From positions 7,192,001-7,256,000 of the forward strand of contig CM082581.2 in NCBI GenBank assembly GCA_040954595.2: a stretch of 64,000 bases of DNA. Direction: 5' to 3'. Position 1 is the first letter of the stretch. Each line of letters starts with the position of its first letter. The notes beneath the pieces were generated by a model, which saw only the letters and a program-made list of their open reading frames with translations, was not told where the DNA came from and ran no database searches. The DNA comes from Balanoglossus misakiensis. Its lineage: Eukaryota > Hemichordata. Shown here one piece after another: positions 48,911 through 60,800 of the stretch. Both the position numbers and the translations under genes were made by a program.

Positions 48911-51489
48911 AATCGCCGTGGAATCGTTTTGTTGATTTTTCATGATCCCGTCTGGTCTCTCGTTCCGAAACACTGAGAGGTTGTGAGCATTATGCAAACG
49001 CGAGGTCCGCTGTATACTGCGGATACATCTGTCTTCAAATGTTTGTTCTGCATATTGCATGCGACATTCACCACTGACAGATGTTGATATTTCTGCATTT
49101 TCCGTCACTGGAACAGCATGGCAGATGTGAAATCACTGTCGAATTTTAGCGGCCTATATAGCAACATTTGAAAAAGCACTGGTTGCTGTTTCTTGAAGTC
49201 TCCTGGGGTGAAAGTGTTTAGATACTCTTTTAAGTCGTCTAGGTATATCAGACCAACTCAGTAATGCATTTTATTTTCACTTCGCGATGATTTGTCACGG
49301 CCGCTGTCAACAATTGCCGACCAAAACATGACAAATCGCGGATATCGCGGTGCCGCGAACGATATTTCACGTTCTATCTACACATGTGTTTGACCAGGAG
49401 TGCCGCTAGTCAAATTTGTATTTGTGGTGTGCGTGCGGTGGTCAAGTTCAGGGTCAGCAGGTGTAATTATTTCGATAAAACTCCACTTATAGAACGATTA
49501 TCAACTTTTAAAGTCAATCAAATCAAACCCGTCTCTATTATAAGTGGCCTTCTCTTACGCGGCGTTTCTGGCGCCTGCAGGTCACGTGATTGTCTGTCGA
49601 TTTTTGCCTCCGGGCTGTTTGAACAATCCGTTACCAGGTTTTAGTGTGTTTTGATGTGTAAACATCGCGACACATTCTCAATTACATCGACAAGTCTATG
49701 AATATTAACGTTTTCATCTAGACAATGCAAACACAATAGGATTGAAGCGAGAAAAAAAGTCCTGGGTTCAAGGGTCAGATATATTAACTATTTTGTAAAA
49801 TATATTAACGACATTGTCCATATTGATTGTACTACTTCGTCCTGATCGAGTATGTTATCCCTTATCGTTTTCAGTAGAAAAAAAACCCGACAGAAATCAG
49901 ATGGTCAACTGCCTCTCGATAGTAGCTGTACCTATAGTTACGAATGTGTGGTAAATTAGCACGTATACGAGGCACACATTCCAAATAGTGCTAGAGCATC
50001 CCAACAGTTACATTTGGTGTGCAAGTATACGAATTCATAGAATTCATAGAGCGCTGTGTCTCGCCGGGTTTCCTGGTCCAAATCTCCTGTCAGGTTTTAA
50101 TGACGATTGTACTTGTTACTGCAGCAATAATTCTGAAACACGACAAAGGAAAAATCACTCCAAGCTAACTGCTATAACTACAAAACGGCTTCGACATACA
50201 GCAGAAAAAACGGTTGTCTCTTGTGCCATCACTTTAGCTCGCATGCAGAAAAACAATACAGATTTATCATTCTGTAGCAGCAAAGTTCATAGTTTATAAA
50301 TAAAGACACGAAACAGATTCCATGAGTTCCGTGAGATAAGATATTGATTACTATTTATCTCCAATGTCTCATCGACTTATTTTACTAAAAGCTATATATA
50401 TACTAAAATTCGTAATACTGTATATTAATTAAGCAGTCCGCTTGCACCTCCTCCAGTGCGTTTGAAGCTTGCCCATTGTCGGTAGTAAGATTATAATTTA
50501 ATATACATAAATTATGTCCGCTGTCGATTTCTCTGATACATAAACATATCTGAATCCATGTTGCATAGGAGTACAGTCTGTTAAAATGCAAGAATACGTG
50601 CACACTAGAAACAATTCATCAACTGACATACTTATAATCGCACCTGTATAAATGGCATCGATAGGTCTAAAACTAAGCATGCTCTTCTTATACTGTGGTT
50701 AGAATCACGGAGACTAGAACATAATAAACAAAGAAAATTCAACGTAGCAACATCAAAATATGGTTTCCAACATTTGCACAGTATTACACATTGTAACAGT
50801 GGGGTAATCAGGGTATCATTATCCTTTGCGAGTCTAGACATCGTGTCGGACGACACGTATTAAATTAACATTCTAGCAATCTTTAAAAATGCGCTAGGCA
50901 AGTCTTCGGGTGGGGTCTAAGAGACACCATTGAGTAATTGACCACAACCACAGTAATATCCAAAGGCGGGTGCATTCCACACAACATTTGAGGGCAGCGA
51001 CTGAAAACACACGAAAACCATTATTTTGAATTTCTGCCAGTGGACCTCGTTAAAAGCAGCTTGTTAGAAGAACAAGGAGTACGCCTCCGAGCATGCGTAA
51101 CTTAAAGGACTTGAAGTACCCTGGGCATTTTGCCACTGAGAATTATGAAAGTTAGAATTAGACTATTGCCTGCTGTCATCTGGTAATCAGTGGGTGAGGG
51201 GGGAAGCCTTTCTGCTACTGACACGGCAACCAGGGTCAAAGTTTCCCCTTGGCCTTTTGAATTACTGTACTTAGTTCACATAAATCAATGACTTAAATTG
51301 CCAAGGTGGCCATACATTGTTCGTTTTCTTCTTGAAGTTATTGTGTGTGCAGAAAAGCGCGGGTACTAGTAGCACCTGTTGGAATGCTGCCGCGATTCAA
51401 CTCGGCGTTTTCGCGTAAGAACGTTTATTGAGTCGACCTGTAGCGAGGCGATGACGTTTGATAATTAACGAATGGGAAAGTACCTATTT
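48911..51489. other. No supported gene
   Basis: AT-rich in its second half (49.7-50.9 kb). A short direct repeat, gaattcata twice, lies near 50031. No open frame has start or splice support. Confidence 0.45.
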
Positions 51490-51541
51490 TAGCCAATGAA
51501 TTTCGTCCAAGTCAAGTTTTTATCGCCAATGTGTATATATA
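51490..51541 (+). promoter_or_regulatory. Candidate promoter with CCAAT and TATA boxes
   Basis: CCAAT in tagccaatgaa (about 51492) lies 40 bases before TATATATAGG (about 51533-51542). A start near 51565 would give a leader of about 130 bases before the ATG at 51694. Possible donors in the leader are ttttg|gtaaaa and ttaa|gtaaga. Confidence 0.35.
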
Positions 51542-51693
51542 GGATAAAGGAATAAAAACCCGCAGACACTCGTACTCGCATTTTACACGGACTCATATTG
51601 CGGATTTTGGTAAAAGGGGAAAGTGGTCCACTCTATATTGGTCACATTGTGTGGCTATTCTTTGTAGCTAGTAGATTTAAAATTAAGTAAGAA

Positions 51694-51768
51694 ATGGCTT
51701 TTCCCAACGATGTTATAGCTCAGAGTCTTAAACCACCAATGACAAGGGGAAATCAATCAGTTTCATGA
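51694..51768 (+). CDS. Small ORF downstream of a CCAAT/TATA block
   Basis: ATG in strong context (aagaaATGGC) opens 24 codons (M-A-F-P-N-D-V-I-A-Q-S-L-K-P-P) to TGA. It is the first good-context ATG behind the promoter-like block. No signal peptide or known motif. It could be a microprotein, an upstream ORF, or a first exon whose donor I missed. Confidence 0.2.
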   Translation: MAFPNDVIAQSLKPPMTRGNQSVS

Positions 51769-52071
51769 CCTGTAGCGGAAAACACTGAAGATAGAGTGGT
51801 CTCTTCAGAAATGTCACGGTACAAATCTGGTCATTAGGCGTTGCAGCTTGTGGTAAAATTCACTACATTTATTCACTTATTTCACTGAATTATAGATGTT
51901 TTTATTCTGTCCTTTGAAATTAACTCCTACCCATTCTGACGCAAGGTCAAGGGCGATGCTGTATTACTGTTTTCCGATCCACTTTCCATGCGGACAAGAG
52001 CATCATTAGAAACATTTCCCTTCGGCACACGGTAAACGTTTCCCTCAGTCACTAACTAATGCGACTCAGTC

Positions 52072-52215
52072 AGAGAGAGAGAGAGAGGGAGATGGGAGAT
52101 AGTTAGAGAGAGGGGGAAACAGAGAGAGAGGCGTGTAGAGATTGAACACCATCCTTAAAAAACACCATAGATAGAGAGGGGTGGGTGGGAGGGGAGACGT
52201 ACAGAGAAGGGGATA
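52072..52215. repeat. GA-rich purine tract
   Basis: Starts with a pure GA run (52072-52087) and continues as a polypurine stretch with few pyrimidines. Confidence 0.85.
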
Positions 52216-52409
52216 TGCCAGAGGAGTAGAGCGACATTTTACCGTAAAGAGGCAAAGACTGTGTACTTTTTGGCATCTGGTTTTACTATTTGAGGGAATA
52301 ATTGCAACCTGAACCGACATCCACTTGGAAAGGAATGCTGCCTATAAGAGGCCTCGGAGTTTGTTTATCCTCGATGTTTCCACGGTAACAGTGCAACTTG
52401 AAGGAAAAT

Positions 52410-52541
52410 ATGGCTGCACCACATGACAAAAAAGTTTGCGGCAAATCTCGTGCAATTCCCACTTACAGAGTCGGAGAAATGTTGCCGAATATAATATTTA
52501 TAACGTGCGCTGCATTAATTGAGTGGCAAATTCCTGTGTAA
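52410..52541 (+). CDS. Small ORF with a hydrophobic tail
   Basis: ATG in good context (aaaatATGGC) opens 43 codons to TAA. The first half is basic (M-A-A-P-H-D-K-K-V-C-G-K-S-R) and the second hydrophobic (M-L-P-N-I-I-F-I-T-C-A-A-L-I-E-W), suggesting a small tail-anchored product if translated. A four-codon ORF precedes it. There is no homology or splice support. Confidence 0.2.
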   Translation: MAAPHDKKVCGKSRAIPTYRVGEMLPNIIFITCAALIEWQIPV

Positions 52542-52776
52542 TGACGTATTTGCTTTCTAGATACGTGTACTTCAAAGCGATTGTTGAAGCAGTGATATAT
52601 ACTTAGTACAAAGGCTTTATTCCTGAGCAATGGTTGATAATGTACGATTCTGTGCGAACTTAATGCTTAGACAACCCCTATCCTTAAAACCACGAAACTC
52701 GACAATGGAAAAGCCTCCAATGGGTGATTTGTTAAGCGATTGCAATGCGATAGAAATACATCTCATTCAATACGCT

Positions 52777-52790
52777 CCCCCCCCCCCCCC
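52777..52790 (+). repeat. Poly-C run (14)
   Basis: Fourteen C after atacgct, followed by aaagtcaccc. Confidence 0.9.
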
Positions 52791-54281
52791 AAAGTCACCC
52801 TCTCCCATCTCACTTGCCGGAGGGAACAATGACGTCACGAGTCGGAGCGATCGGTATTCTGCGCACGACTTTCAAGTGTCGAGTTCGGCGGACTACAAAT
52901 TGCGTCTTTTTAGTGGGTCTAAATAGCTCGGCGTTTTACGTGAGTTTTGCTTAATTGGAATAGAAAAGAAGTAAGACAAGAGCCCATTATCCCTTTAAAT
53001 TTATCGCCAGATCTCGTTGGAGGTATCTAGTAGACTCGATTTGCCTATTAGCGTATTAGGACGCAATAATAGCCGACAGTTTGTAGAATTCGACGCTGCG
53101 CGATATGGCTTATCAATGGCCGGTCATGCTGCTTATGTATGCATTCCCAACGTACGAGAGGAGTCACTCGTCTTCGTGGAGAGGCACTCCACCTCCACGG
53201 TGTTGCCCATTTGTCTGTCTCGACGGACTCGAACAATCGCTGTGTCAGGACCGTGCGGGCGAAATGAAAAGCCCGCCGACTTCGGTAAGCACGCACACGC
53301 TGAATGGCCCTCTGGCCATCACAATGGGGAGCTCCTTGTTGCGGCAGTAGTTTCGAAATCATATACCGTGCAACTCCGCACTTCAAACGGTCCCCTCCCC
53401 TTCTTCCGCAAGTGCCGTGTATATAGTATAACGGCCGTGATGGCAGAGAAAATAAATCCGGCAATTTTAAAGTCACCGCGATCCCTAGAAAAGAAGTCAA
53501 AAAATCGAACCCTGGTAAAATAAATCAGCAAAAATTATATCTACGGCTTCCTAAACAAAGTCGAGTCTAATGCTATGGCTCCTGAAACAAAAGAGCCGAA
53601 AACGAAACGCAACGGAGCCATACAGAAATACAATTAGCAAGCTCCCTTTTACTTATTTGTGCCTTCAATTGGGGGATATTAACAGATGAAAGCGGAGAAA
53701 ACACACGAAAAGAAAACACAACTTAGCGATGGCGGCTAAAAACGCCAGCGTTTGTTGTTATTATTGATAAAAGGGCACCGCACGTCGGCGGTTTCCGATG
53801 CGAATTTAGTATAGGTATGAGTATCGCTAATAGCACGGAACAGGCCTCAAATTGAGCCAGAAATTGCCAAATTTAGCGGACTGTGTTGTCTTTATCAAAG
53901 GTAATCGATACGTCATCTAAAGGAGGGATGGGCACGGTGTAGAAATGATACGACACCCGAGACATTTCTCATCCAAAACAACAATAATCGACCGACAATG
54001 AGCGCCAGATGCCCCCTTTGTGGAGGGATTGAAAGTCGATTTGGAAAAAAAGGATGGCCGTTTACAAACGAGTCTTTCAGTGGGGTTACAGACGACTTAA
54101 ATAGACATGTGACTATTCGGAACCAGCGAAACATAACCATAGTCAATTGAAGTGAGATCTGGCGCCAGTGCAGATTAGCGTAGGCTAAGCAAATCTTTGA
54201 AGTCGGCCTGCCCAGTTCACTTTCGTTCGGCATGAGGCGAATAGCGATCACAGAGCCAACTCCAGAGAGCGGACCGCCCTG

Positions 54282-54408
54282 ATTGGCTGATCAAGTTTCC
54301 CTCCCGACCAATCAAAGCGCGCAGCCTTATCGGCCACAGGAAGTCACTCTGAAGGGGTTTATTTACCAGATATCTCTGTTCGCACTTCATCCATTTGGAT
54401 ATAAAAAA
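54282..54408 (+). promoter_or_regulatory. Candidate promoter with two CCAAT boxes and a TATA box
   Basis: ATTGG (54282-54286) and CCAAT (54308-54312) lie about 90-120 bases ahead of TATAAAAAA (54400-54408). Paired CCAAT boxes plus TATA resemble histone and other strong promoters. Initiation would be expected near 54430. Confidence 0.5.
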
Positions 54409-54429
54409 CCATCAATCTCAACCTTCAAG

Positions 54430-54523
54430 TTCATTGCGAAGGAAGAACATTTTTCCTTCTTAAAGTCTCAGAACAAAGCGGACCCTTTCCGTCAAGTTAC
54501 CCCTGAAGAACAAATCTGAGACG
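54430..54523 (+). other. Candidate noncoding first exon (spliced leader region of an mRNA)
   Basis: From the expected start to the donor GAGACG|gtaagt there is no ATG, so this would be an untranslated first exon. It is rich in AAG/CTT. The coding exon it feeds was not identified; it may be one of the + strand candidates downstream or lie outside the window. Confidence 0.4.
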
Positions 54524-57500
54524 GTAAGTTTTCGCGAAGCAAATTTTTTTTTCTTTGCGTCGGGTTCCCCACTGCATTAGGAAGTTGAATTTGACTTGTT
54601 GAGCAATGCCTGCAGCAGGTTTTTCCCGCCATCATACGTCAATTGACCTTGAATTTCGACCACGATTCGCCAAATTCAGGTGCATATAAAAGAAACGTCA
54701 CTTTCCTTTATTTTCCTTATTCGCGTGGAAACTTGCAAAATCCAAATATTGACATTCAACTATTTGGCATTTCTTTCATATATCTTGCAGAGATTTCTGA
54801 GAAAAAATATTGGATCATAAAGAAAACAAACGTTAATTTATAATTTCGTGTAATTTCTTCATTCATTCGTTCATTCATACAAAAACTGTCACACTAATTA
54901 ACCGGTGGACGATTTTCTCGAAGAGGACGAGAACCTGCGATGATTACCATTCAATGGGTTATGATAGGCTCCCCAAACACACAATCAAATGAAAAGCGCA
55001 AACATATAAGATTTCATACCTGGACACTAAAATAAACATTGACCGCGTTTGGAATTTTAAACTCCGACTGCCAAACATATCAAGAGACTAGACTGCGCAG
55101 GAATTAGCTTTTATAGAGCTTCCCAACTGGTAGATAATGTCTCTCCCATTGTTTGCCCATGGGCACTTTTCGGCGCCAAACTGGCCCGTTCACCATTATG
55201 ATTCGCTCACGCCGTGGTCCGATTATTTCTTGTGTTTTTGACTGTCAGCAAACACGTCCGTTTTAAGGACAACCTGTTTTCCCTTTCTTTATTGTCTGTG
55301 AGAGATACGATGCATGATGATGGGTTTTGCGTTTCACACACTGTCTTTTGGAGAAGGAAAATGTCCGTTACTTATAAAAGATGTTCGACGTTCAGACGTC
55401 GAGATTAGTTGAAAGACAAGGCTCAAGACGCTGAGATTTCTTCAGTCAATCATTAATCCAACTCTAAGAGAGTGCGAGATTATGTGGCTCAGAAAATTAA
55501 TTGATTTTTGAAACATGTGCAGAGTACAACAAAGTTACCGATTATTCTTTTGTGAATAAGCATAGGCGATCTATTGAAATATAACACAGCTAGTGCGACT
55601 AAGTGAAGAAACTCTATGACGCTAAAAATGAGAATAAAAGTTAATATTTTGCTTTAAAATAAACAGCATTTCCCGCCAATTGACGTGGTGATTGAGAACA
55701 TTATTCAAGTCTGGCGATGCGAAAAGTTTGTCTAAAAATCTAACCGTTTTAGGCAGAAATGGTTCAGAGAATATTAACTATTAAGATGAAAAAATAATCA
55801 AAAACCTTTCTTTGAAGGAATCAGAATCTCCAAAGAGGGAAGAGTGGTGTGCTGTGTGTACGAAGACAATTTATTTCGTCTTTTTTGCAAATACTTTAAG
55901 TTATAACACTCGTAACCGACATAAAAACGCTTATGAAGTTCAGGCATCACTCCCGATATTGATGGCCATTGACTGTTTCTGGGTGTTATTTTAAGGAGGA
56001 AAGAATTGCTGTATTTTACGATCATGGATACACTGACATACAAACAGAATTTCGCTATTGTGTTTGCTTTGCCACACGTGCCGGTGAATTCCGGACGCCA
56101 TATTTCATGGCCAGAACCTCCCCGCCCCTAATTTTTCAACGAATAAAGCGAAGCGGTACCTCAAATTCGTAAATTTGAAACTGTAAGAGCGGCTCGGCCT
56201 GACGAAGATCTCTGCTGTGGCCGTCGGCGTCGCGTCGGCGTCGCGTCGTCAGCTCGGGTCCACCGAAAGGAACAGTCGGGGTTTACATACAAGTTTCTGT
56301 AACTCGTGGGTGGGGGATCTAGCGGCAACGCGATGACTCGGCGCATGTCATGTGTATTATTGCCTGAATTACGGGGCGAAAGGCGCGCGGTTAAAAAATA
56401 AATTCCAACCAACGACTCTGACAAATATTCAAGTTGAGGATGTCGCTCTTCAGGTCTTGATAGTCAAGACGGTACCGGAGTGATTTGCGAAACGACACGA
56501 ACTAACAGGATCGACATTCAGCCATCGACCATCCGCACTTCTATACTAATTGGAAGCCGTTTCAAAAAAACTAATCGCAGCTTACAGAGGAGAATAAAAC
56601 CGCAAAAAACACGAGTATCCTCATCTTAGTCTCCGTTGACTGGCAATTATTATTCCACGCTCACCGGGTTTTTTTCTCTACAATTTAGAAAAGACCCGTT
56701 TTTTGTGCATTGTTCTGGCATTTTCCTCATCAATTTAGAACACGGCTATACTGCAGTAGACTGAGTGGTTGACTCAGGGCAGAAGTGTCAAGCTCTCTTA
56801 GGAAACACGAGCATATTTTTGTCTATCACACGAGCATGTCAGGACATCCTGACTTTTAATTACTCATTTTTCTTTGAAGTCCCTTCGAGTGCTGACACGA
56901 TTCTCCAAACGACAACCTGTCTGCCGTTAATTGCGCTCTCTATATGCCCCGATAATTTGCCAAAATCTTGGGGAGGGACCCACTTCAGGAGCACAACTGA
57001 GCTCTCGGTACTAATTGGGACAAATTACGCATTCAAGAGTCAACAAATTCGATCCGTTTCCTGCCATTGAAGTCTTCTCCTAAGATGACTGAAGAAAAAA
57101 AACGTCGACCCGCTCGGTCACTCGAAAAATAATAAAGCGCTAAAACAGCGCATGAAATCAATCCCCCCACTACTCGTCACAACTGCTCAAGTTTGCAAGC
57201 GGTTCTGCATTTGTTTGGCGACTATCTGGTGCATCGCGAAGAAAACAAGGACGTGAAAACGTCGGGTACTCGTCGGGCGGGTGGGTTTATTTTTCATGGC
57301 TGGAGTGCGCCGTGGGTATGGCAAACAGAAAGATCTCGCCGGGGCCACTTCCCTTTTTTTTCCACGATCACGCCAATTTCTCGCTGATCCAATTGAAACT
57401 ATTCAACACGAAAAATGCCCGCCTTTTGTGAGTGTGGGACGAGGGAGCTACCGCCAAACAACGGATTCACCCATGACGTCGTCCGCGCCGCTTTACATCG

Positions 57501-57734
57501 GAACATATCATGCAACACTACAAACCCCAACCACTTGGGGTCGAGGGATATCGTCTCGCATGACACGAGTGGTTTGCGAATTCTTCATCACAATACCGGA
57601 GCTAAATGCTCGTTGAATTGACGACAACCGTGAAAGTATTATTCCGCATTGGCGGACGGTTTTCGATACGTTTCATTGAGAAAAACAACCCTTGTTTTTC
57701 AGAGGTACATGTGTACGACATTTTTCTATTTCAG
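54524..57734. other. No supported coding sequence
   Basis: If the leader exon is real, this is its intron. It contains TTCA tetranucleotides (54859-54880), AT-rich DNA (54.8-56.0 kb) and a CpG-rich patch near 56200-56280. Confidence 0.4.
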
Positions 57735-57880
57735 CAGAAACCTATTTGGGGACCAATGCAATAGAAATTACCCCCGAGTATGAATTAATTGCGCCCGGGG
57801 CAGCAGGGCACTCTAGCTGTGAAATTCGAGTATTTGCGGCGAAATTAGAGAAAAAAACTTTTGAGACTGTGTTATTTTAA
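57735..57880 (+). CDS. Candidate terminal exon
   Basis: An excellent acceptor (gacatttttctatttcag) opens 47 whole codons in phase 1, ending TAA at 57878. The sequence is protein-like (E-T-Y-L-G-T-N-A-I-E-I-T-P-E-Y-E-L-I-A-P-G, then C-E-I-R-V-F-A-A-K-L-E-K-K-T-F-E). A second acceptor lies 31 bases upstream (cttgtttttcag). No clear AATAAA follows, and the family is not recognised. It could be the end of a gene driven by the promoter at 54.3 kb, but no linking exon was found. Confidence 0.33.
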
Positions 57881-60800
57881 GATTTTTTAATTGACGTTAC
57901 GGTACTGAGGGGAACAATGGTGACGTCACCGACAAAATGGGTTGTTAGAGAGAGAGAGGCACGTACAAAGCCCTAATGGCACTCGTCTCCAATAAGCTGC
58001 CACGCTGAATGTCCACGCTTGTAATTGGTCTTCTGCCACCTGCATGCGTCGAAAGCAAAACACTGTCATTGTGCTCAAATCGTGATCGTGATTGAAAATA
58101 CAATCACCGAACTGACATTCAACTTTTTGTGTGAAAATGCGTGTCACTTTACTCTCTGTTCAATTGCAACCCGCCAATTTCGTGTTCAGTTGCCCGTCTT
58201 GAACCGATACCAGTTCACGGTGAATGATCGTACACTCGCGTGTCTTGAGTTGAGCGACTTTTCGATTCGGAAATTGCCCGCGCTCCATCGATCGCTTCTC
58301 TGTGCCGTTTTTGCACTCTGTGTGAGTAAGAGCAACTTTGTAAATGACACCAACCTCTCGGTACGTGGATCGACATACGATGAGCAGATGACGGCCAGAA
58401 ATCGGTTGTTGTGCTTCTCAATAAACCATGCACGTCACGCTCTCTCTCAAAAGCCTGAGAGAACAGAACGACGCGTTTTTCGTTGTCTGTTCTCTGCGAA
58501 TATTTTAAAACATGTTCGCCTGAGTTGTCTGAATTACCACGCTCGCCCTTTCGGTAAGTTCAAACACGAAGGGATTCATTTGAACAAATGACATCAGATC
58601 TGCACTGCATGTTAGAGACGACTTCCCCTTTTTTCAACCAGTCCTTTCAAATGACTCATCTTCACTCACATTCACTGTCCGCGTTCTTTGCTTGAAAACG
58701 GCAGTGGCAAACTTTTAGTAGCAGGCTTGATCTTTGCTTTGGAGGTACATGTAAGTTTCAACGACACCCGATTGTTGCATCGATTTTTTTTACGTGATGA
58801 ACTTCAACTAAAAAAGTACCAACATTTATTTATATCGATGAAAGTCAATTACCAAATTCGCTGTGATTAACATCGTGACTGCAGTCACTGTGTGTAAGAC
58901 AACTGTATAGTGACCCATGGTCATGTACATGTCACAGAAATTTCAAGTAAAATGTGCAGTTGTGCAAATGTTAGGCGTTCATTTGGGGGGACCTAATACT
59001 ATTCCTGCATGGACGTCTGATGAAAGCTCATTTTGTCGTCTGCGCTTATATAGCTTTCACGCTGCCCGCTTTTTCTCTTGTCTAAAATTACCGTTCTGTC
59101 TATTGGCTGTATTATCCACCCGGTCGTCTCAATTTAACTCGCTGTCATTAAAACCTCCCGTGGGGACAATATTCGGCTGTTGGCTTTTAAATTTGCGCAA
59201 TCGAGCAGGTAATGTCTTAAGTAGCCGTTTTGTAACGCTTAAGCCTGTTTTACGCTCTCCTGCACGCGTGTGGTATCAAAGCGAATCGCCAAGCGACACG
59301 ACTCTCGTTCTGCAAACATGTTTTTCTTTCTTCATAAATCACATTTCAGGTCTGCTGTGCTGGGTATTACAGTTCCATCATGCACCCGGCTCCGTTGTCT
59401 AAATTTCGAAAATTTACCCCCAAAAATGCGTTCATCTTTTTTTGTGCGCGTATATGCGACGCGCATTTCATGCAAGGGATGGCAATTCGCGGCAATTTTA
59501 TGGTCTCGTGGGTCTGCTCCGTAAACGTCTTTGAACGGTGCGCCTCCGTCGTCCCTACACGATCGGAAACCAGTTAGCAAATTAGGATGGCAGAGTTGTT
59601 GATCTGGTATATGGCTTCGTTCCATCCGGTAGATCCGACATCAATGGCTTCCGACGCCCCGAACAGCAAAATTGTTCTTCTTTTCAAAACAGATTCCTTA
59701 CACATGCATGCCCCCAGAATAGACTTGAAACGCAGTCAGTAACTGATACTAAATGAATTCCTAACGCTTAATTTGGCACCTGAGCGTAAATCAGCGAGAG
59801 CAGCGGTCAAGGCAAAGAGATGCTAGCGCACGGCGATTAAGCCCGGAGAGTTTCTAATTTGACAGAGCTGTACATGTACGGTTTGCTGATAATTTTTTAT
59901 CTGGGATAACTTTGAATCGTGGAGTTCTTGATATGAATGGACTTGCGCATTTGAACTGAGGCACTGTATATGTTATTCCACCACTACCGTGATACCGTAC
60001 AAGTATTATTTTGTAGTTTTCTAAAAAGCAGAAGTGTTCTAAATTGTTCGTTTTAAGAAGCGAAACGGTATTTCATCAGAGTGTATTTTCTGAGTACACG
60101 TATACTGTCGCTGGTCCGGTGGCATATTTCTATACTGTCACGAAGGCGACTGTCTAATAGTAATTAAAAAGGATGAGGGGAAGGGTCGATGTTTTCTCGA
60201 CCGATAGGTCCATGTGTCATTAGGAAATGAAATTTTAACACATGATTCCGGGCCCCAGGCGGTTTTGCACACTCTGGTATAATACCTGTTGCGCAGCAGA
60301 TGTCAACTTGCGTATGTCCAATGTTCATATGGTGAAGCCAGTGATGGCATACGCGCAAAACTGCGCCGTGGGTTTTCGTGTCGAATGCCAATGTGCGCGT
60401 GAATGACAAAATCTGTAACCTGACGCCGTGTTTGACAATTTATTTCATGGATATTTGTAGGAAATTTTCAAAAATAAAAAAAAAGCCCAACGGATAGTGA
60501 CATCTCAGGCTTAATGGCTGTGAGGTCAAGCCTCGCGTCATCTATCGGAAATCGACAGGTGTGTTCTGTTTAAGAAAGGGAGTCTTAAGTCTCGGAGATT
60601 TTTGTACTCGAGACAGTCTTTCAAGAGATAAACCCTTTAAAGTGGTCGTTCAGAACAAATTCTGGCGTCGAAAATGGGGGTTTGTTTACACAAAGCCCGT
60701 CTCAAATCGGCCACTCCGAGTGGTGTCTACAACTACACGGCCATGAGCTCGGGAAACGTTTTCTTATGAACGCAGTGATTGTACATTCATTAGTCAGAAA

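Noticed and set aside
58025-58591. 188-codon + strand frame ending at a gtaagt donor
   Set aside because: Composition is Cys/His-rich and irregular, with no start context or acceptor; the donor alone is insufficient.
58917-59402. 161-codon frame with good ATG context
   Set aside because: Low-complexity hydrophobic and Ser-rich translation with no domain; not distinguishable from chance.
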